DNA of 64,000 nt, taken from positions 2,967,501-3,031,500 of the forward strand of contig CATNEN010000005.1 in NCBI GenBank assembly GCA_950097015.1, in the 5' to 3' direction. Below, piece by piece: positions 1 through 11,993 of the stretch (positions within the stretch are counted from its first letter, which is position 1; the number at the start of each line of letters is the position of its first letter). Made by a program: the position numbers and the translations under genes. The notes below the pieces were generated by a model. That model was not told where the DNA came from. It did not search any database and was given only the letters and a program-made list of their open reading frames with translations. This DNA comes from Macrostomum hystrix. Taxonomy: Eukaryota; Platyhelminthes; Macrostomidae.

Positions 1-906
1 CTCCTCCATCAGGCGCTCGAGGTATTTGGCCATGGCCACATTTTCCTGGTCCTTGCGCTCCAGCTCGAGCAGTTTGTCCTGCTCGTTCTCGTGAATCTGT
101 TCGACAATCTTCGAGGCGCCGATCATCTCGTTCTCGCGGCGCTTCTTCTCGATCTCCTCCTGGATGCGGATGGCGTTGCGCCGGTCGATCTCCATCATCT
201 CGTCCAGTCGGACCTCCTCCTCACGCAGCTCTCTGGACATCTCTTCGCGCTCGAGAATCTGGGCGTCGCGAATGGCGTGGCACTTCGCGTTGAGGATCAG
301 CTCATTGAGCCGCTTGATCTCGTCCTCTTGCTCCTGACGCTGAAGCATCGCCTTCTGCAACAGATGCTCGGCCTTCTCGCGGGCCTCCTCTTCAAGATCG
401 GTGAGCTTCTCGCTCTTCTTTCGGCTGACGTCCAGCTGCTTGAAGCGGTTCTTGCGTTGCATCATGGCGTCCTGCTCCTGTTCCTCCCGCTGCTTGGTGG
501 CCTGGTGCTGCGCCTCCTTCTCGTCGTCGGTGGCGAATCGGCTCTTGGCCTTGATGCGCAGGTATTCGGCGAATGGCAGTACCAGAGTGTTGCCGCTGGG
601 ATCCTCGTGTGGCACAATGAGGTCCCGGATCAGGTCCTTTGTCACCACCTGAACCCGTTCGCGCGGCGGGCTGCCGCTCAGTCGCTGGCGTCGACGAGCC
701 TGACGCTGCGCGGCCTCGCGCTCGATGTCGTCGTCTTCGCACGCCGCGGCCGCCTGCTGACGATCCCGACGTTGGGTGACGCGATTCGGCTCGCCGAAGA
801 GGCTCTCGTCAACGTTGGAGGTCGGGCAGACGGTACGGTAGCGCTGCTGCTGCTGCTGCGCCCGTCGGCCACCGGAGGATTGCGACAGTGCGCTGCTCGA
901 TGGCAT
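1..906 (-). CDS. CFAP45: CFAP45 (CCDC19) N-terminal part, runs off the left edge
   Basis: One uninterrupted minus-strand reading frame of 302 residues from the ATG at 906 to the window edge, with no stop. The protein is rich in Glu, Arg and Gln and is predicted coiled coil. Landmarks that match the CFAP45 family are RYRTVCPTSNVDESLFGEP (22-40), TKDLIRDLIVPHEDPSG (89-105) and LILNAKCHAIRDAQILE (203-219). CFAP45 is a microtubule inner protein of the axonemal doublets of motile cilia and flagella. Vertebrate members are about 550 residues, so a little over half is present. The Gln run at 17-21 is a CAG stretch. The start is the first in-frame ATG; a possible 3' splice site (ATCCATCAG) lies six bases before it. 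The gene is divergent from the receptor at 3428. The high coding GC contrasts with the AT-rich flank. The plus-strand frame over the same interval is an antisense shadow. Family assignment is firm; the C-terminal part is not visible. Confidence 0.92.
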   Translation of the reverse strand, partial: MPSSSALSQSSGGRRAQQQQQRYRTVCPTSNVDESLFGEPNRVTQRRDRQQAAAACEDDDIEREAAQRQARRRQRLSGSPPRERVQVVTKDLIRDLIVPHEDPSGNTLVLPFAEYLRIKAKSRFATDDEKEAQHQATKQREEQEQDAMMQRKNRFKQLDVSRKKSEKLTDLEEEAREKAEHLLQKAMLQRQEQEDEIKRLNELILNAKCHAIRDAQILEREEMSRELREEEVRLDEMMEIDRRNAIRIQEEIEKKRRENEMIGASKIVEQIHENEQDKLLELERKDQENVAMAKYLERLMEE

Positions 907-2270
907 CTTCGGCTGATGGATTTGACAATCAACAATTTCAATGGGCTAGCTGTGTCAATTCGAGTGGCTATTTAGCGTACTGATCAGGTCTGTTCTACTG
1001 CCAGTCTTGTCTTCAACACGCAAAACTCTGCAGCTGGGTTTAAAGAAAACCAGAAAAAAATTACCCGTTGCTAAGGTTGAACCGGAGTTGGGGTTGGTTG
1101 GCCCAGTCTGAGCGTTTAAACCACTGTACATGTTCCCCGCCTAGACGCTATGCTCTCTCCGCGGCCTTAGCAACAGCTCTCATTTCTCTCTCTCCCACCC
1201 GCTCTCTTTCTCTCTTATTTAACACCGGCCAGGTCTAAATGCATAGAATGCAATTTGGTTGGCAAGGTGTTGTGAGCCTCTTTTTCTATACCTCTCTCTC
1301 TCTCGACTGTACGCCCTTAACTGGGTCTCTCCTATTCTCGCCATTCCTCTCGTGCATATTATCAGACTGACTGAATAAACGCGCAATTGCTTTATAAAAT
1401 GTACGGATCAACATTTTTCCTAACACACTTTTACTCTATCTCTCTCTGTATTAGACTCCTAGTCAACTTGCGTTGGATACAGACTACAATTTACCTGTTA
1501 ATATTATGAAAACTACTTAAAGTAGACTATGTGAATTTTTGATTCAAAACTAAATTAAAAAATAAATTTAGTCAACAACTTCCGGATTCTTAATAGCTCT
1601 TCAAATGGGTAGAAAGAAAAAGAAGGGAAAAATAATCATTTCTAAGAAAATTTGACGGATATGACACTAGAACAAAAAAGAATACGATTTGTTTCCATCC
1701 AAGTGAATTTCCACCCGGGAATAATTCAAAGGAGATGCAAGAATCCTTTCGAGGATAAGGCCTATGGGATATTAGAAGGATTATTTTCCAGCGACAGGGA
1801 TAAGCTGCCCCCACGGAATATCATCAACTCGAAGAGTCTTCTGAGTCTTCTCGTTTTGAAGAAAATATTTGTCGCGCAATGAAAGAAATTATTATATAGA
1901 GATTCAGAAAAGTGAGAGAGAGAGAAGTAGAGAAGACAGGATTGTTGGTCATAAAACTGTGCAACGGAAGTGCAGGCGAGATTGTCCGAGCTTATGGCTT
2001 AGACCAGAAAATGTGGTAGGGGGAGCAGAAAGCGCGAGAGAGAAAATTGATGAGGTTGTGAAGCTGTGAACTGTTAGGAGTCAGTTCGAGTGGTATTGAG
2101 TATATGCGGACACAAACCTATATTGCCCTAACTCTAACTCTAGAGTAGACCCTAACTCAACAGAACTCAATTTTCTATGAAGAAAATATAGTAAAATTGA
2201 AAAAAAACTATGAGAAATATCTGACAAAATATATGATACGAGAATAGATTAAAAAGAGTGGAAAGAAAAC
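907..2270. other. Intergenic DNA between CFAP45 and the receptor
   Basis: No gene is supported here. The stretch contains CT-rich runs (about 1170-1215 and 1290-1310) and GA-rich runs (about 1905-1940), and short open frames that resemble nothing I know. The shared promoter region of the divergent CFAP45 and receptor genes must lie in it or in the following 1.1 kb, but I see no clear TATA box. Confidence 0.5.
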
Positions 2271-3140
2271 TGAGAAGTCTAGAGAGAGGTGAGAAAGTCT
2301 AGAGAGATAAGAAAGTCTAGAAAGAGATAAGAAAGTCTAGAAAGAGATGAGAAAGTCTAGAAAGAGATGAGAAAGTCTAGAAAGCGATGAGAAAGTCTAG
2401 AGAGAGATGAGAAAGTCTAGAAAGAGATGAGAAAGTCTAGAAAGCGATGAGAAAGTCTAGAGAGAGATGAGAAAGTCTAGAGAGATGAGAAAGTCTAGAG
2501 AGATAAGAAAGTCTAGAAAGAGATAAGAAAGTCTAGAAAGAGATGAGAAAGTCTAGAAAGAGATGAGAAAGTCTAGAAAGAGATGAGAAAGTCTAGAAAG
2601 AGATGAGAAAGTCTAGTGAGAGATGAGAAAGTCTAGAAAGAGATGAGAAAGTCTAGAAAGAGATGAGAAAGTCTAGAAAGCGATGAGAAAGTCTAGAAAG
2701 AGATGAGAAATTCTAGAAAGAGATGAGAAAGTCTAGAAAGAGATGAGAAAGTCTAGAAAGAGATGAGAAAGTCTAGAAAGCGATGAGAAAGTCTAGAGAG
2801 AGATGAGAAAGTCTAGAGAGATGAGAAAGTCTAGAAAGAGATGAGAAAGTCTAGAAAGAGATGAGAAAGTCTAGAAAGAGATGAGAAAGTCTAGAAAGAG
2901 ATGAGAAAGTCTAGAAAGAGATGAGAAAGTCTAGTGAGAGATGAGAAAGTCTAGAAAGAGATGAGAAAGTCTAGTGAGAGATGAGAAAGTCTAGAGAGAG
3001 ACAAGAAAGTCTAGAAAGAGATGAGAAAGTCTAGAAAGAGATGAGAAAGTCTAGAGAGAGATGAGAAAGTCTAGAGAGAGATGAGAAAGTCTAGAAAGAT
3101 AAGAAAGTCAAGAGAAAGATGAGAAATGATAGAGAGATCA
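2271..3140. repeat. Minisatellite, 20-bp unit, about 43 copies
   Basis: Tandem array of GAGAAAGTCTAGAAAGAGAT with frequent AGAGAGAT, AAGCGAT and GTGAGAGAT variants and occasional 16-bp units. It is strongly purine-rich on the plus strand and carries a TCTAGA-like core. It ends about 290 bp before the receptor ATG, so it may lie in the promoter or a 5' intron. Confidence 0.95.
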
Positions 3141-3427
3141 GAAAAAGATTGGAGAGAGAGATAAAGCAGATAGTTAATTGGCAAATTTAGCACAACTTCT
3201 AAGAACCAATCATCTCTCTTTACTCCCAAGATCCTCATTGGCTAATACTTTGGCTTGTCCAATCCAAGCCAAAATGGAAGTACTTTTGCCCCCCTGCATG
3301 GTCACATTTCTAGTTTTGCATTAAAGAAACCTAGGAAGAAAAGACAAACGACTAACAAAATATTTTACCGCATAGCAATACTTTAGCAGACAAATTATAT
3401 CAAAAAACAACAAAGAACAACCTACTC

Positions 3428-6400
3428 ATGGGCAACCTACTACCAGGCAGACAGTTGGTGAATACAACAGGTCGCGAATGCTCCAATGGGGACTATTTAA
3501 ACGACTACTGCATGACCGATGCTGAGTACATCGCCGAAATTCAATACGAATTAAGGCCGACTATATTTGAGATGTGCATTCTATTTCTGTACTTCTTAGT
3601 GTTCGTGGTTGGGCTAGTTGGCAACGCTCTTGTTGTCGCAGCAGTACTGCGAACTCAGCAGATGCGCACGGCAACTAACCTGTTCCTGTTAAATTTGGCC
3701 CTGGCTGACTTCTTTGTCATCCTGTTCTGCCTAGTGCCGACTGTGATCGAGGACATCATGGAGACCTGGGTGTTCGGTGATGTCGCATGCCGCGTTCTCA
3801 AGTACCTGCAGGTGAGCTTGTTTAGTGAGCGTTTAGTAAACTCAATGCGCTATTCGTATGACTTTGTAAGTTTCTAGTAAGCTCTTTTAACTTCATGTAA
3901 GCTTCAGATCTTATAGTGTACGTATCTAGAGAGCTCTGTGCGTATCTGGAGAGCTCTGTGCGTATCTAGAGAGCTCTGTGCGTATCTAGAGAGTTCTGTG
4001 CGTATCTAGAGAGCTCTGTGCATATCTAGAGAGCTCTGTGCGTATCTAGAGAGCTCTGAACGTTTCGAGAGAGATCCAAAGGTATCTAAAGAGCTCTGAA
4101 CGTTTCCATAGAGCTCTATAAATTTCTGGAGATCTAAAGAGCCGTGTACCCTTCTAGATAGCTCTGAATGTATCCATTAGAGGTCTGTTCGTATCTACAG
4201 AGCTCTGTGCGTATCTAGAGAGCTCTGTGCGTATCTGGAGAGCTCTGTGCGTATCTAGATAGCTCTGTGCGTATCTAGAGAGCTCTGTGCGTATCTGGAG
4301 AGCTCTGTGCGTATCTAGAGAGCTCTGTGCGTATCTAGAGAGCTCCGAATGTATCTAGAGAGCTCTGTGCGTATCTAGAGAGCTCCGAATGTATCTAGAG
4401 AGCTCCGAATGTATCTAGAGAGCTCTGTGGGCATCTAGAGAGTTCTGAATGTGTCTAGAGAGCTCCGAATGTATCTAGAGAGCTCTGTGCGTATCTAGAG
4501 AGCTCTGTGGGTATCTAGAGAGCTCTGTGCGTATCTAGAGAGCTCTGTGGGCATCTAGAGAGCTCTGTGGGCATCTAGAGAGTTCTGAATGTGTCTAGAG
4601 CTTTTTGTTTACTTATTCGATTTGACTAAGGTTTAAACTTACCGAGTTAGTGAACAACAAAATTGTTAAGCTATGTCATACAAGCAATGTGACACATTTG
4701 AGCCGTGAATACATGGTATTTAAATTTAAAATGTACCTGAAAATCTCTCTCATCTTAACCTATGAAACGGTTTGATTTCGATGCTTCGATGAAATTTGAG
4801 TAAATAAGCATCATCAGCAACAGCAGCAGCAGCAGCACCAAATCTGGTGCAACATTGGATTAATCTGTCAGATGATAATTAATCTTCCTTCAGTGATTAT
4901 TAAGTGGATATTGTCTTAATGGGAAGCCATTTTAGGTTTGATCGCAAAATCTGCTTTAGAAGAAAACCCGAGGATCTAGATGCTAATCGAGATTCCCGAA
5001 GCTTGCTTTGCACACCGAGAGGGGGGATATACTAGCAAAGGCCTACAACTGATAGACTTCAATTAAGTGGTTGTCAGATTAAAAGAACTTGAATTTTTTA
5101 AAAGGATTTTATTGATGACACGGAATGCTCTTTAAAGCAAAACCTTCATGAACGAGAAATCCTAGGTCAAGGACTTTTCGCTGAATCAAATTAAATCATT
5201 TAAAACCTAAAACTTTCAGAAAAGAATCTAAACCATTCTCAGGAGCTTGTAAAAAAGACTTTTACATTTAATTAATTAGAAAATTAATTTTCGTTTCTTA
5301 TAAAATCCTCTTTTAAACAGTGTTATTTGCAAAGTAAATTATGCTCGTAGCTTTCTTAGAAACCGACATATCCAAAAAGCCTTGCATTTCTAAGAAACAG
5401 GAATTTGTCATTGTTTAAAGCTATTATGCTCTATGAACTTAACATTTTAATTGGCTCTTTAAAAAGTGTTGAAATATTTCAGGAAATTAACACATTCTTA
5501 GAAATTCAAATTTGCCGATGCCGGGAAATCAAAATTCAAGATTAGGGAAATCTCTAGAAAATAAAATATCCTCCGGATAAAATTCTTCCCAAATTACCGG
5601 CCTCGAACATAATAAAAGCCTGACGCATTCCCATCTCCTATTCTCGCAGCCAGTGTCCGTGGCCGTGTCGGTCCTGACCTTGACTTTCAACTCCGTAGAA
5701 CGCCTTCTAGCGATCTGCTTCCCAATGTGGGTGAAGGCCACCAAGAAGCGAATCGTGAGCCTCATCCTGCTAATCTGGACCATCGCCATGGTGTCCAAGC
5801 TGCACTATCCGTTGAAGATGAAGACTGAGCACTACGCAGGTCTGCCAGCCGATCAGATCCTCCTCACCCAGTGCAAGTCCAGCTGGGAGGTCAACATGAC
5901 CGCCATTATCATCACCGCCAGAATGGAAAACGACACCGCCTCACTGCTTGACACCAACAACCTGACCTTCGACATGATCAGCAACATTGTCGACTCCGTG
6001 GCATTCTTCATCCTGCCATTCTCCTGGATGCTCATCGCCTACGCTGTCATCTGCCGACGTCTATGGTACGCGGCTGTGCCGGGCGAGTCGATGCGAAGGT
6101 CGTTCAGCGGCAGCCGATCGCACAGTAACTCCGTGGCTGGAGGCGAAGGCGTCGGCGGAGGACGACGCAAGTTGGACGCCACGCTGAAGCAGCGCCGAAG
6201 AACGGCCTTGATGCTCATTGCCATTGTTGTGATCTTCTTTGTCTGCTTTCTGCCGGTTCACGTGCTAAACGCCATGTGAGCAGTTGGTTTTTCTTTGGAG
6301 AAAGTTATCTATTGGAGGCGCCAGCTCATATATAGGACTATAACGGCTTCATAAAATAAGAGTATTCGCAGTATGAGCCTGTCTTTACGGCAATCAACGG

Positions 6401-9400
6401 ATCGAAAAGTGGCTAGCGGAAGCCCTTTAGGCAGATAATCTAATATATTAACTAAGAGATAAGGACGGGCCAGAGGGTGAGGAAAGAGAAATAAGCAGCT
6501 AGCCAATCAGAGACGAGCTAGAGGAAAGAGAAGTGAAGTTTAGTTAAGAAGTTGAATAGATAGAGGGAGAGAGGAGAAAGTACCATACGAGAGCGTAAAT
6601 AAACACAGAGAGAAGGGAGAAGTATCAACAATTGCGAAGTGCGTCAGAAAAATAATACTCTCTTTTCGATGAAATTTCCCTAATCAGGTAAACAAACGGT
6701 ATTACTTTATTAGTCGAAATCAACGTGATTTCCCTAATTAGTTAAACGAAAGTAAATTCCCTAAATTTTTACATATAAGGGATTTCCCTAATAGTGTGAA
6801 TTGAAAGGACTTCCCAAAAATGTTTTAAAATTGCTAGGTAAAGTAGACGGGATTTCACAAATCGGTAAGCGGCTAAGCCTAACTTCGTCAAACCATTTCC
6901 AGACAATTCTACATCGCCCGGCATAACTTTTTTCGGCACAATATTCCGCTAAAGCGCATTGTACAGAACATTGCCGCCTTTAGCCACTGGCTGTGCTACT
7001 TCAATTCGGCCATCAATCCGATTATCTACAGCTTCATGAGCAGTGAGTCTGAATTTGATTCTTGAGAACCATGGTTTCTCAAGGGAATTGAGGGATTTCC
7101 CTGTTTGCTTATATGGGATCTTGGATTCGCATGTTTGCCTTAATTTTCTGGGATTTCCCTGTATGCTAAAAATTTCAGGGATTTCCCTGTTTGCTTATAT
7201 GGGATCTTGGATTCGCATGTTTGCCTTAATTTTCTGGGATTTCCCTGTATGCTAAAAATTTCAGGGATTTCCCCTGTTTGCTTAAAATATCTGAGATTTC
7301 CCCCGTTTGCTTAAAATATTTAGGATTTCCCTGTATGCTTAAAATTTCAGGGATTTCCCCCTGTTTGCTTAAAATATCTCGAAATGCCCTGTTTGCTTAG
7401 AATATTAGGGATTTCCCCTGTTTGCTTTAAAATATCTGGGATTTCTCTGTTTGCTTAAAATATCAGGGATTTCCATGTATGCTTAAAACTTCAGGGATTC
7501 CCCCTGTTTGCTTACAATATCAGGGATTTACTCTGTCTGCTTAAAATACCTTGGATTTCCCTGTATTCTTAAAATTTCAGGATTTCCCCTGTTTGCATAA
7601 AATATCTGGGATTTCCCTGTATGCTTAAAATATCTGGGATTTCCCCTCTGGATTTTTATTTTTCCGATTGCATCGAGACATCCAATCCGAAAATTGACAC
7701 ATTTTTGGCTTTCGTTGCTTTCGTTGGGAATAAAAATTCGATTGAAATGCTAGAGACCAGAGTGAGATAGTCATCATTAGCGGAGACAGTAAAAGACAGT
7801 AAATCTTTCGTTTGACAATGAAAGAAGGTTCATCCCAATTTTAGGAAACTAAGAGCTTTTAACATCCCTGTAGTCTGATAGGGCTTGGAATAATTTATAG
7901 TCTAAAAAAGCTGGAAAAAAATTCATCCAATAGGGAAAATTAATGAGCCCGGCTATTTGGCTGTTTTGCTACATTTCCTGTTGTTTGGACATTCATTTCA
8001 GGTCAAAAAGTGGCAGTGGAGAAATTTATGGTTCTAAAGTATGGGATGTTTTAATTGACACAAAAATGTGAAACAATATAACAAAACTGCTGCAAGATGA
8101 AAATGAAAAATTGGCGACATGCCACAACACAACAGCAAACTATTGCCGATTTTTTTAATATTTAGACATCACACTGGCAAAGCTTACCAGTTACGAAACT
8201 TGGTAAGGACAGAAAATTACAGGTGAGAATAAATAAGGACAAGTGGGAATAGATAAGGACAGGTAGGAATAGATAAGGACAGGTAGGAATAGATAAGGAC
8301 AGGTAGGAATAGATAAGGACAGGTAGGAATAGATAAGGACAGGTAGGAATAGATAAGGACAGGTAGGGATAGATATGGACAGGTAGAGAGAGATAAGGAC
8401 AGGTAGGAATAGATAAGGACAGGTAGGGATAGATAAGGACAGTTAGAGAGAGATAAGGACAGGTAGGAATAGATAAGGACAGGTAGGGATAGATATGGAC
8501 AGGTAGAGAGAGATAAGGACAGGTAGGAATAGATAAGGACAGGTAGGGATAGATAAGGACAGGTAGGAATAGATAAGGACAGGTAGGGATAGATAAAGAA
8601 CAGTTCAGGAAGGATAGCAGTTACAGAATCAGCTTCTCATCGAAAAGTCTTGCCGTAGTTTTCAGTATTTAAAATAATATTTTAAGGCTGGCGGTACATT
8701 TAAATCGCATTAATCATCCGTCTGTTTTCTGACATATCAAAAAATGAAATAATTTTCCGAGAGACCGATATCCATAATTTTTAATGCATTCCTATGTCAG
8801 TACGTTTTTTGGCAACAGGAAATTTATGTGCGAAAAAGAAATAATGATCAAGCGACACGGTCGACAAAAAGAAACGACCAAATTAAAGTATGATCCCAAA
8901 AGCTCTGTCGTGATGACAGATGACACCAGTGCAATTCAATTATGTGGGTCTGGGCAGTGAATTATGACAAATTGGCACGGTAGAGAAATTCAATGCCGCG
9001 ATGCGCTTCCGGGACAGCGGCCAAAATTGTGTAGTTTTTTGTCAGAAAAATTGTGTCTTCTATCAGCAGCAGCAGATATATTTCTAGTTTGCATCAGTCT
9101 ATAAGCAATGTCCCTATATGCCTGCCATTCTACCTTCCACTCCGCTCTTCCCCTCTCCTTTCTCTCCTCTCTCCCTCCTCTCCTCTCTCCCTCCTCTCCT
9201 CTCTCCCTCCTCTCCTCTCTCCCTCCTCTCCTCTCTCCCTCCTCTCCTCTCTCCCTCCTCTCCTCTCTCCCTCCTCTCCTCTCTCCCTCCTCTCCTCTCT
9301 CCCTCCTCTCCTCTCTCCCTCCTCTCCTCTCTCCCTCCTCTCCTCTCTCCCTCCTCTCCTCTCTCCCTCCCCTCTCCCTCCTCTCCTCTCTCCCTCCTCT

Positions 9401-11936
9401 CCTCTCTCCCTCCCCTCTCCCTCCTCCCCTCTCTCCCTCCTCTCCTCTCTCCCTCCCCTCTCCCTCCTCTCCTCTCTCCCTCCTCTCCTCTCTCCCTCCC
9501 CTCTCCCTCCTCTCCTCTCTCCCTCCTCTCCTCTCTCCCTCCCCTCTTCCTCCTCTCCTCTCTTTCTCTTTTCGTCTCTTCCTCCCTCAGTAGTGTAAGT
9601 AAAGTGTAAATATCTATTTTAATTTAGTCAATTTCATCAATACAAGAATCGAACATTAGACTGATTTTGAAATCTCTCTGTATCTTTACCTCGGCGGGAG
9701 CCAAGTAAGAGTCTTCAGTTAATTAACTTGAGTACTTTCTTCTAGTCTCCTAGGAGTTAGTTTTTGCCTTTGCTGACAATAAACAGCTGGTGCTGATGGC
9801 CAGAAATTCTCACAGAACTCTGACAAACTTCTGGTACTGGCTAGCTCTCATGATTAGCTTTCACTCGGGTTAAAAGTTCGCTGCACATTCGCCTAACCTG
9901 TTCGCTTTTCTCCCAAAAAAGGGATTTCTTTGAGAAGTCAAGCATTTGAAAGTTTGAAAGTTATAAAACCGAGACTTTGGAAAGAAAGAATTACTAACAG
10001 TGAGATATTTCGGGTGGGATGTTTTAATGGGAGACTTTAATCGTGAGATTTTAGGTTGATAGTATTTTTAGGACGGTGAGTTTTAAAATGGTGACATTGG
10101 TGAGATCTGAGATTTGAGATTCGGGATGGTAAGATTTAGGATGGTGAGATTACGGATGGTGAGATTACGGATGGTGAGATTTGGGAAGATGAGATTTGGG
10201 AAGATGAGATTTGGGATGGTGAGATTTGGGATGGTGAGATTTGGGATGGTGAGATTTGGGATGGTCAGATTTGGGATGGTGAGATTTGGGAAGATGAGAT
10301 TTGGGAAGATGAGATTTGGGAAGATGAGATTTGGGAAGATGAGATTTGGGATGGTGAGATTTGGGATGGTGAGATTTGGGATGTTCAGATTTGGGATGGT
10401 GAGATTTGGGAAGATGAGATTTGGGAAGATGAGATTTGGGAAGATGAGATTTGGGAAGATGAGATTTGGGATGGTGAGATTTGGGATGGTCAGATTTGGG
10501 ATGGTGAGATTTGGGAAGATGAGATTTGGGAAGATGAGATTTGGGATGGTGAGATTTGGGATGGTGAGATTTGGGATGTTCAGATTTGGGAAGATGAGAT
10601 TTGGGATGGTGAGATTTGGGATGGTGAGATTTGGGATGGTGAGATTTGGGATGGTGAGATTTGGGATGGTGAGATTTGGGAAGATGAGATTTGGGATGGT
10701 CAGATTTAGGAAGATGAGATTTGGGATGGTCAGATTTGGGAAGATGAGATTTGGGATGGTCAGATTTGGGAAGATGAGATTTGGGATGGTGAGTTTGGGA
10801 AGATGAGATTTGGGATGGTCAGATTTGGGAAGATGAGATTTGGGATGTTCAGATTTGGGAAGATGAGATTTGGGATGGTCAGATTTGGGAAGATGAGATT
10901 TGGGATGTTCAGATTTGGGAAGATGAGATTTGGGATGGTGAGATTTGGGATGGTGAGATTTGGGAAGATGAGATTTTGGATTGTGAGATTTGGGATGGTC
11001 AGATTTGGGAAGATGAGATTTGGGATGGTCAGATTTGGGAAGATGAGATTTGGGATGTTCAGATTTAGGATGATGAGATTTGGGATGGTGAGATCTGGGA
11101 TGGTGAGATCTGGGATAGTGAGATCTGGGATGGTGAGATCTGGGATGGGGAGATTTGGGATGGTGAGATTTGGGAAAATGAGATTTTGAAAGATGAGATT
11201 TGTGATGATGAGACTTTTAGGATGGTGAGATTTAGGATAGTGAGATTACGCATAGTAGGTTTTAGGAAGATGAGATTTAGGAAAATTTGATTTGGGAAAA
11301 TGGGATTTGGGAAGATGAGATTTGGGACATCTTATCACCTAGATAAGAAAGGTGTTTAAATCGATTGCAGGTGCCACGTTACAGTAAAATTTATTGGATT
11401 TGTCACCTAATTTGAAGGTAACTAATCGATTCGATTAGAAGTGTGACCTGTTTGGAGGGCATGAAATAATTAAAGTTAAAAGTTTTCTCACCTTTCAAAA
11501 ACCGCCTCCAGCGAAGTTCCGTGCCGAGTTCAAGCACATCTTTCTCTGTTGCTGTCGCAGTAGTCGACTGTGTCGGCGTTGTTTTCCAAACGCCGCCGGC
11601 AACGACAGTCTAGTCACCGCCGGTAACATCAGAGGCGCAGGCGGTGGCACAACACTCGGCGGTGGAGGCGGTCGCAATGCTCTACTAGCTGCTGGCAGTC
11701 GTCAACGCGACAACTTGAACTGCGTCGGTGGGGCCAGCTACCTCGGCAGTCGCCCTGGTGGCAACGGCGACGGAGGCTTAGAGCTAAGGAACTACTTTGA
11801 TGTGCCAGCCGCCGTTGCCACCGCTGGCGCACCAGACTTCGCTGAAACTGCCTTCAATGGCGTCGCCGATGACGAAGACAAATTAGCAGAGAGGTTTGAC
11901 GAAGCTCTGCTGGGTGAAATCCGTCAGTTAGATTGA
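3428..11936 (+). CDS. Orexin/allatotropin-type neuropeptide receptor (class A GPCR), four exons
   Basis: Exons 3428-3811, 5650-6275, 6903-7042 and 11512-11936 join in phase to 524 residues; every junction is GT-AG. Exon 1 holds the N-terminus (sequon NTT at 12), TM1 with GNALV (65-69), TM2 with D94, and C121. Exon 2 holds TM3 to TM6. TM3 reads KYLQ/PVSVAVSVLTLTF and then ERLLAICFP (145-153), where orexin receptors have DRWYAICHP. Loop 2 has C203 and three sequons (N210, N222, N232) and is longer than usual. RRLWYAAVPG follows TM5, and TM6 ends VCFLPVHVLN. Exon 3 holds TM7 with FSHWLCYFNSAINPIIY. Exon 4 has helix 8 (KFRAEFKHIF), a CCC cluster for palmitoylation, and a Gly/Ala-rich acidic tail. 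The family couples peptide binding at the plasma membrane to G proteins. Orexin versus insect allatotropin receptor cannot be decided without a tree. Introns 1 and 3 are largely minisatellite. Confidence 0.88.
3918..4600. repeat. Minisatellite in receptor intron 1, 20-bp unit
   Basis: About 34 copies of GTATCTAGAGAGCTCTGTGC, with variants GTATCTAGAGAGCTCCGAAT and GGCATCTAGAGAGCTCTGTG and a diverged middle section (4060-4200). The unit contains the overlapping palindromes TCTAGA and AGAGCTCT. Confidence 0.95.
4601..5649. other. Unique AT-rich remainder of receptor intron 1
   Basis: No coding similarity seen. A short CAG run sits at about 4817-4838. The 3' end, TCTCCTATTCTCGCAG at 5634-5649, is a good pyrimidine tract and acceptor for exon 2. 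Confidence 0.6.
6668..6870. repeat. Decayed repeat in receptor intron 2
   Basis: Several loosely spaced copies of a motif around GATTTCCCTAAT followed by GTTAAACGAAA. They are diverged and irregular. The same GGGATTTCCCT core recurs in the array in intron 3. Confidence 0.5.
7090..7650. repeat. Diverged repeat in receptor intron 3, about 28-bp unit
   Basis: Repeats built on GGGATTTCCCTGTTTGCTTA followed by AAATATCA. The first part is an 86-bp direct duplication (starting at 7091 and at 7177) that includes TTGGATTCGCATGTTTGCC. GGGATTTCCC is itself an imperfect palindrome of the kappaB type, which may be chance. Confidence 0.85.
7651..8221. other. Unique stretch of receptor intron 3
   Basis: AT-rich sequence without coding similarity or recognisable repeats. 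The same holds for 8596-9050 and 9600-10110 in this intron. Confidence 0.5.
8222..8595. repeat. Minisatellite in receptor intron 3, 20-bp unit
   Basis: About 18 copies of GGACAGGTAGGAATAGATAA with variants GGACAGGTAGGGATAGATAT and GGACAGGTAGAGAGAGATAA. A three-unit block recurs, which indicates duplication of multi-unit segments. Almost free of indels. Confidence 0.95.
9148..9575. repeat. Pure pyrimidine array in receptor intron 3, 16-bp unit
   Basis: About 26 copies of CTCTCCCTCCTCTCCT with some shortened units. The plus strand is almost free of purines over 400 bp, the composition known to favour intramolecular triplex (H-DNA). It is transcribed as part of the receptor intron. Confidence 0.95.
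10118..11330. repeat. Minisatellite in receptor intron 3, 15-bp unit, about 80 copies
   Basis: Units alternate between GATTTGGGATGGTGA and GATTTGGGAAGATGA, with GGTCA and GTTCA variants. Because 15 is a multiple of 3, long open frames arise (for example a repeat of MRFGMVRFGK) with no other sign of coding. Many units contain GGTGAGAT, which resembles a 5' splice site in the sense direction of the receptor transcript. Confidence 0.95.
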
Positions 11937-11969
11937 CTGACACTCTTGCTGAATATTTTTAGGACTATC

Positions 11970-11975
11970 AATAAA
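11970..11975 (+). terminator. Poly(A) signal of the receptor gene
   Basis: AATAAA 33 bases after the receptor stop codon. A hAT-like element starts only 18 bases further on (11994), with its left target duplication at 11986-11993, close to the expected cleavage site. Confidence 0.65.
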
Positions 11976-11993
11976 AATTTTGATTGTTTATAC

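Noticed and set aside
91..975. Plus-strand open frame of 294 codons at the left end
   Set aside because: It is antisense to CFAP45, whose minus-strand frame has clear family motifs; the Leu-rich product is a mirror of the Glu/Lys-rich coding strand.
1590..2069. Short open frames upstream of the receptor
   Set aside because: No recognisable domains, AT- and GA-rich composition, no splice context.
10114..11253. Open frames repeating MRFGMVRFGK
   Set aside because: 15-bp minisatellite inside receptor intron 3; the frame is open only because the unit is a multiple of 3 without stops.
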